62,641 nucleotides of DNA from Modicisalibacter coralii (GTDB taxonomy: Bacteria; Pseudomonadota; Gammaproteobacteria; Pseudomonadales; Halomonadaceae): positions 401 through 63,041 of the forward strand of contig NZ_QWBW01000011.1 in the NCBI RefSeq assembly GCF_004117855.1. Direction: 5' to 3'. The stretch's first letter is position 1. The number at the start of each line of letters is the position of its first letter. Both the position numbers and the translations under genes were made by a program. Of this stretch, positions 60,925-62,641 are shown piece by piece. Under the pieces are notes generated by a model. That model was given only the letters and a program-made list of their open reading frames with translations. It did not search any database and was not told the DNA's origin.

Positions 60925-60990
60925 CAAGGGGCTCAAGCCGACCGGTACTCTGCTGCGCTCTGTACCGGCGGCTTAGTCCAAGCGTTATTC
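60919..60990 (+). repeat. attC site 5
   Basis: R'' AGTTAAC (60919-60925) overlaps the stop of the nucleotidyltransferase gene; R' GTTATTC (60984-60990). Arms GACCGGTAC and GTACCGGC pair; the spacer is short (72 bp site). Confidence 0.8.
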
Positions 60991-61012
60991 GCTATAGTGA
61001 TTTCTGAGCTAA

Positions 61013-61495
61013 ATGGATACGTCTGAGCTTTTCGAGCTTTTGGGAAAGAATATTGACTCCCAAGAAGTACATTCATTCCTGGAAAAGCATCCGTCTTTTA
61101 AGGTTGGCGACCCGGACTATGGGCGCCAATACGTCGAATCAAAGAGCGATGGTGTAGATCTTTTATTTGAACCAGATGATGGTCCGCAGGGTGGGAAGAC
61201 CAAACATCTCAGAAATTGCCAAACCATTTTCCTGTATGCACAAGGCAAGGATGAGCATGAGAGGTTTCCAGGTGAGGTTCCGTTGGGCCTCAGGTTTTCG
61301 GACTCGCGAGAAGACCTTATCGATAAAGCTGATCCAGAAAGGACATGGAAGATTGGGCAGGGTGAAGTTGATGTTACGTTTCCTAATCCGGATCATGACC
61401 GTTGGGATTTGGGGAATAAACTAATATCGGCTCACTACAGCAAGAAAACGGGTTCGATTATGTATTTCATAGTTGCCCGAAAAGAGCATAACTAA
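61013..61495 (+). CDS. Unknown cassette protein
   Basis: 160 residues from the ATG 23 bases after attC5. Acidic, cytoplasmic, no recognised motif; VESKSDGVDLLFEPDDG and RFPGEVPLGLRFSDSREDL resemble small proteins sometimes found as immunity or accessory proteins, but I cannot assign a family. A complete cassette, with its stop inside attC6. Confidence 0.65.
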   Translation: MDTSELFELLGKNIDSQEVHSFLEKHPSFKVGDPDYGRQYVESKSDGVDLLFEPDDGPQGGKTKHLRNCQTIFLYAQGKDEHERFPGEVPLGLRFSDSREDLIDKADPERTWKIGQGEVDVTFPNPDHDRWDLGNKLISAHYSKKTGSIMYFIVARKEHN

Positions 61496-61562
61496 GCCAT
61501 GCGCCGGTTGCCAAATCCTCTGCTCCCCTCTGGTTTTTCCACTGGTGATGGCGGCGTTAACA
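61486..61562 (+). repeat. attC site 6
   Basis: R'' GCATAAC (61486-61492) and R' GTTAACA (61556-61562), with arms TGCGCCGGTTGCCA and TGGTGATGGCGGC pairing imperfectly; 77 bp. Confidence 0.72.
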
Positions 61563-61574
61563 AGCGAGAAGGTC

Positions 61575-61919
61575 ATGTACTCTGGATTTATGGTGTGTGA
61601 GGCTCTAGAAGAATGTCATCTTTGCTTTTACGTAAGGCGCTATAGAGAGGGAGTTTTCCAAGACATATATCACGAGCACATCCCACGGTCACAAATGTCT
61701 GCGGACTCAGCGAAGGCTGCATTGCAAGCACTTGTCGTAAAGCATTCTGGCTGGAGCGATGAGCATATTCTTCATGCGTATATGAACAAGCGGGCGAGGA
61801 ACCCATCAAGGAACAATGGACTTAATCTGCGAGTGGGGTATCCAGCAGAAGGCGTGCTTCGTATTAGTTGCTGCAATTCAAATATTGAGGCCTGGGTGGA
61901 CGAGCGTGTTGTCAAGTAG
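61575..61919 (+). CDS. Unknown cassette protein at array end
   Basis: 114 residues from the ATG at 61575 with GAGAAGG upstream. Contains several Cys and His (ECHLCFYVRRYREG, HEHIPRSQMSADSAK) and an Arg-rich segment; no family recognised. It is the last gene before the IS21 element and no attC follows, so the insertion has probably removed its 3' recombination site. Confidence 0.6.
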   Translation: MYSGFMVCEALEECHLCFYVRRYREGVFQDIYHEHIPRSQMSADSAKAALQALVVKHSGWSDEHILHAYMNKRARNPSRNNGLNLRVGYPAEGVLRISCCNSNIEAWVDERVVK

Positions 61920-61946
61920 TAGCAGTATACTTCATACAGTCACCGG

Positions 61947-62641
61947 TGTCAACGCCATTGAAGTCTGTCCGGATTTCATCACTTCAGATTGTCCGGTTTT
62001 TATCAGTGCTCTTTCATCGGAACAGGTTCAGGGTCGTGTGAGGGCTCGTCCTCCTTCGTGGCAGGTGTGGTCACCAAGCCAGCTCGTCGTTTGTCCTTCA
62101 GTCGATAGCTTTCGCCTTTGATGTTCAGGGTGGTCGAGTGATGCAGCAGTCGATCCAGTATCGCCGTGGCAATGACCTGGTCACCAAAGATCTCGCCCCA
62201 GTCCATGAACGACTTGTTCGAGGTGAGGATCGTACTGGCCCGCTCGTAGCGCCGGTTGATTAAGCGGAAGAACAGGCTGGCCTCCTCGCGCGTCATGGGG
62301 AGGTACCCCATCTCGTCGAGCACCAGTACCTTGGGGTAGGTCAACTGCTGGAGTTGCCGATCCAGGCGATTCTCTTGCCGTGAGCGCATCAGCGTGCCGA
62401 CCAGCCGATCCAGGGTCATGAACAGTACGCGGTGGCCGGCTTCGGCGGCCTTGACGGCCAAGGCGACAGCGAGGTGGGTTTTTCCCACGCCAGGTGGCCC
62501 GAGCAGCACCACGTTTTCGCCCCGTTCGACGAAGCCCAGGCCGGCCAGCTCGCGCACGATCTTGTGATCGATGCTGGGCTGGAAGCTGAAGTCGAACTGC
62601 TCCAGGGTCTTGATCCAGGGTAGGCGGGCCTGCTTCAGGCG
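61947..62641 (-). mobile_element. IS21-family insertion sequence, continuing past the window
   Basis: The end near 61947 starts TGTCAACGCC and contains repeated TGTCCGGATTT / TGTCCGGTTTT boxes, the terminal multiple repeats of IS21 elements. istB is inside; istA would lie beyond the window end. Confidence 0.75.
62003..62641 (-). CDS. istB: IS21-family helper ATPase IstB, 5' end outside window
   Basis: 213 residues visible with the frame still open at the window edge; the sequence upstream of the internal GTG at 62557 (ARLPWIKTLEQFDFSFQPSI) is typical IstB, so the true start is outside. Walker A GPPGVGKTH, Walker B VLVLDEMGYLP, sensor LTSNKSFMDWGEIFGD and the C-terminal YRLKDKRRAG are all present. 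IstB is the AAA+ partner of transposase IstA, selecting target DNA. Confidence 0.93.
   Translation of the reverse strand, partial: RLKQARLPWIKTLEQFDFSFQPSIDHKIVRELAGLGFVERGENVVLLGPPGVGKTHLAVALAVKAAEAGHRVLFMTLDRLVGTLMRSRQENRLDRQLQQLTYPKVLVLDEMGYLPMTREEASLFFRLINRRYERASTILTSNKSFMDWGEIFGDQVIATAILDRLLHHSTTLNIKGESYRLKDKRRAGLVTTPATKEDEPSHDPEPVPMKEH

Overview
The window is a piece of a high-GC gammaproteobacterial chromosome, most likely from Halomonas or a close relative in the Halomonadaceae. The evidence is the block gyrA-serC-pheA-(tyrA::aroA fusion)-cmk-rpsA, a LapG/LapD adhesin-control pair, a TrkH potassium transporter, an E. coli-like TatD, EpmC, fadBA and dense GC-rich codon use. Species identification is inferred, not shown.

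From 1 to about 49.1 kb the sequence is ordinary chromosome. It opens inside a giant RTX adhesin (PA14, cadherin-like, VWA and RTX domains), followed by two small unknown genes and then lapG-lapD on the opposite strand, so a surface adhesin sits beside its periplasmic protease and c-di-GMP-sensing receptor. Next come a CDF metal transporter divergent from trkH, an acyltransferase/rdgC pair, a thioesterase, and the gyrA to rpsA block. Around 24.5-45 kb are RNA methyltransferases (trmJ, rlmM), tusA, a MATE pump with a DUF3080 lipoprotein, epmC, tatD, uup, a universal stress protein, slyA, fadBA with a probable fatty-acid operator, argE, a MAPEG protein and idi. A 220-bp REP-like repeat occurs twice in inverted orientation (24.5 and 44.0 kb). 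At 44.3-49.1 kb a LysR regulator faces an operon of an Fe(II)/2-oxoglutarate oxygenase, an M24 enzyme that keeps every metal ligand of the DMSP lyase DddP but not its catalytic Asp, and a methylmalonate-semialdehyde dehydrogenase-type enzyme.

At about 49.1-49.4 kb the GC content and codon use drop sharply and the window becomes an integron gene-cassette array. Six attC sites (50020, 51836, 58643, 59142, 60919, 61486) plus one degenerate candidate separate plus-strand genes. Several cargo genes look like anti-phage defence: an RX4H HEPN-like protein, an OLD-type ATPase-TOPRIM nuclease, a two-gene dynamin-like GTPase pair of the Eleos (LeoBC/LeoA) type, a possible PD-(D/E)XK nuclease, and a GIY-YIG protein. 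The rest are a small membrane protein, an RlaP-like nucleotidyltransferase broken by a one-base deletion, and two unknown proteins.

The array is decaying. An IS30-family element with a frameshifted transposase truncates a Cys-rich cassette gene that also carries a poly-T frameshift. A 71-bp palindromic miniature of the same IS sits where an attC would be expected. An IS21-family element (istB, cut by the window end) closes the array. No integron integrase or attI is visible in the window.
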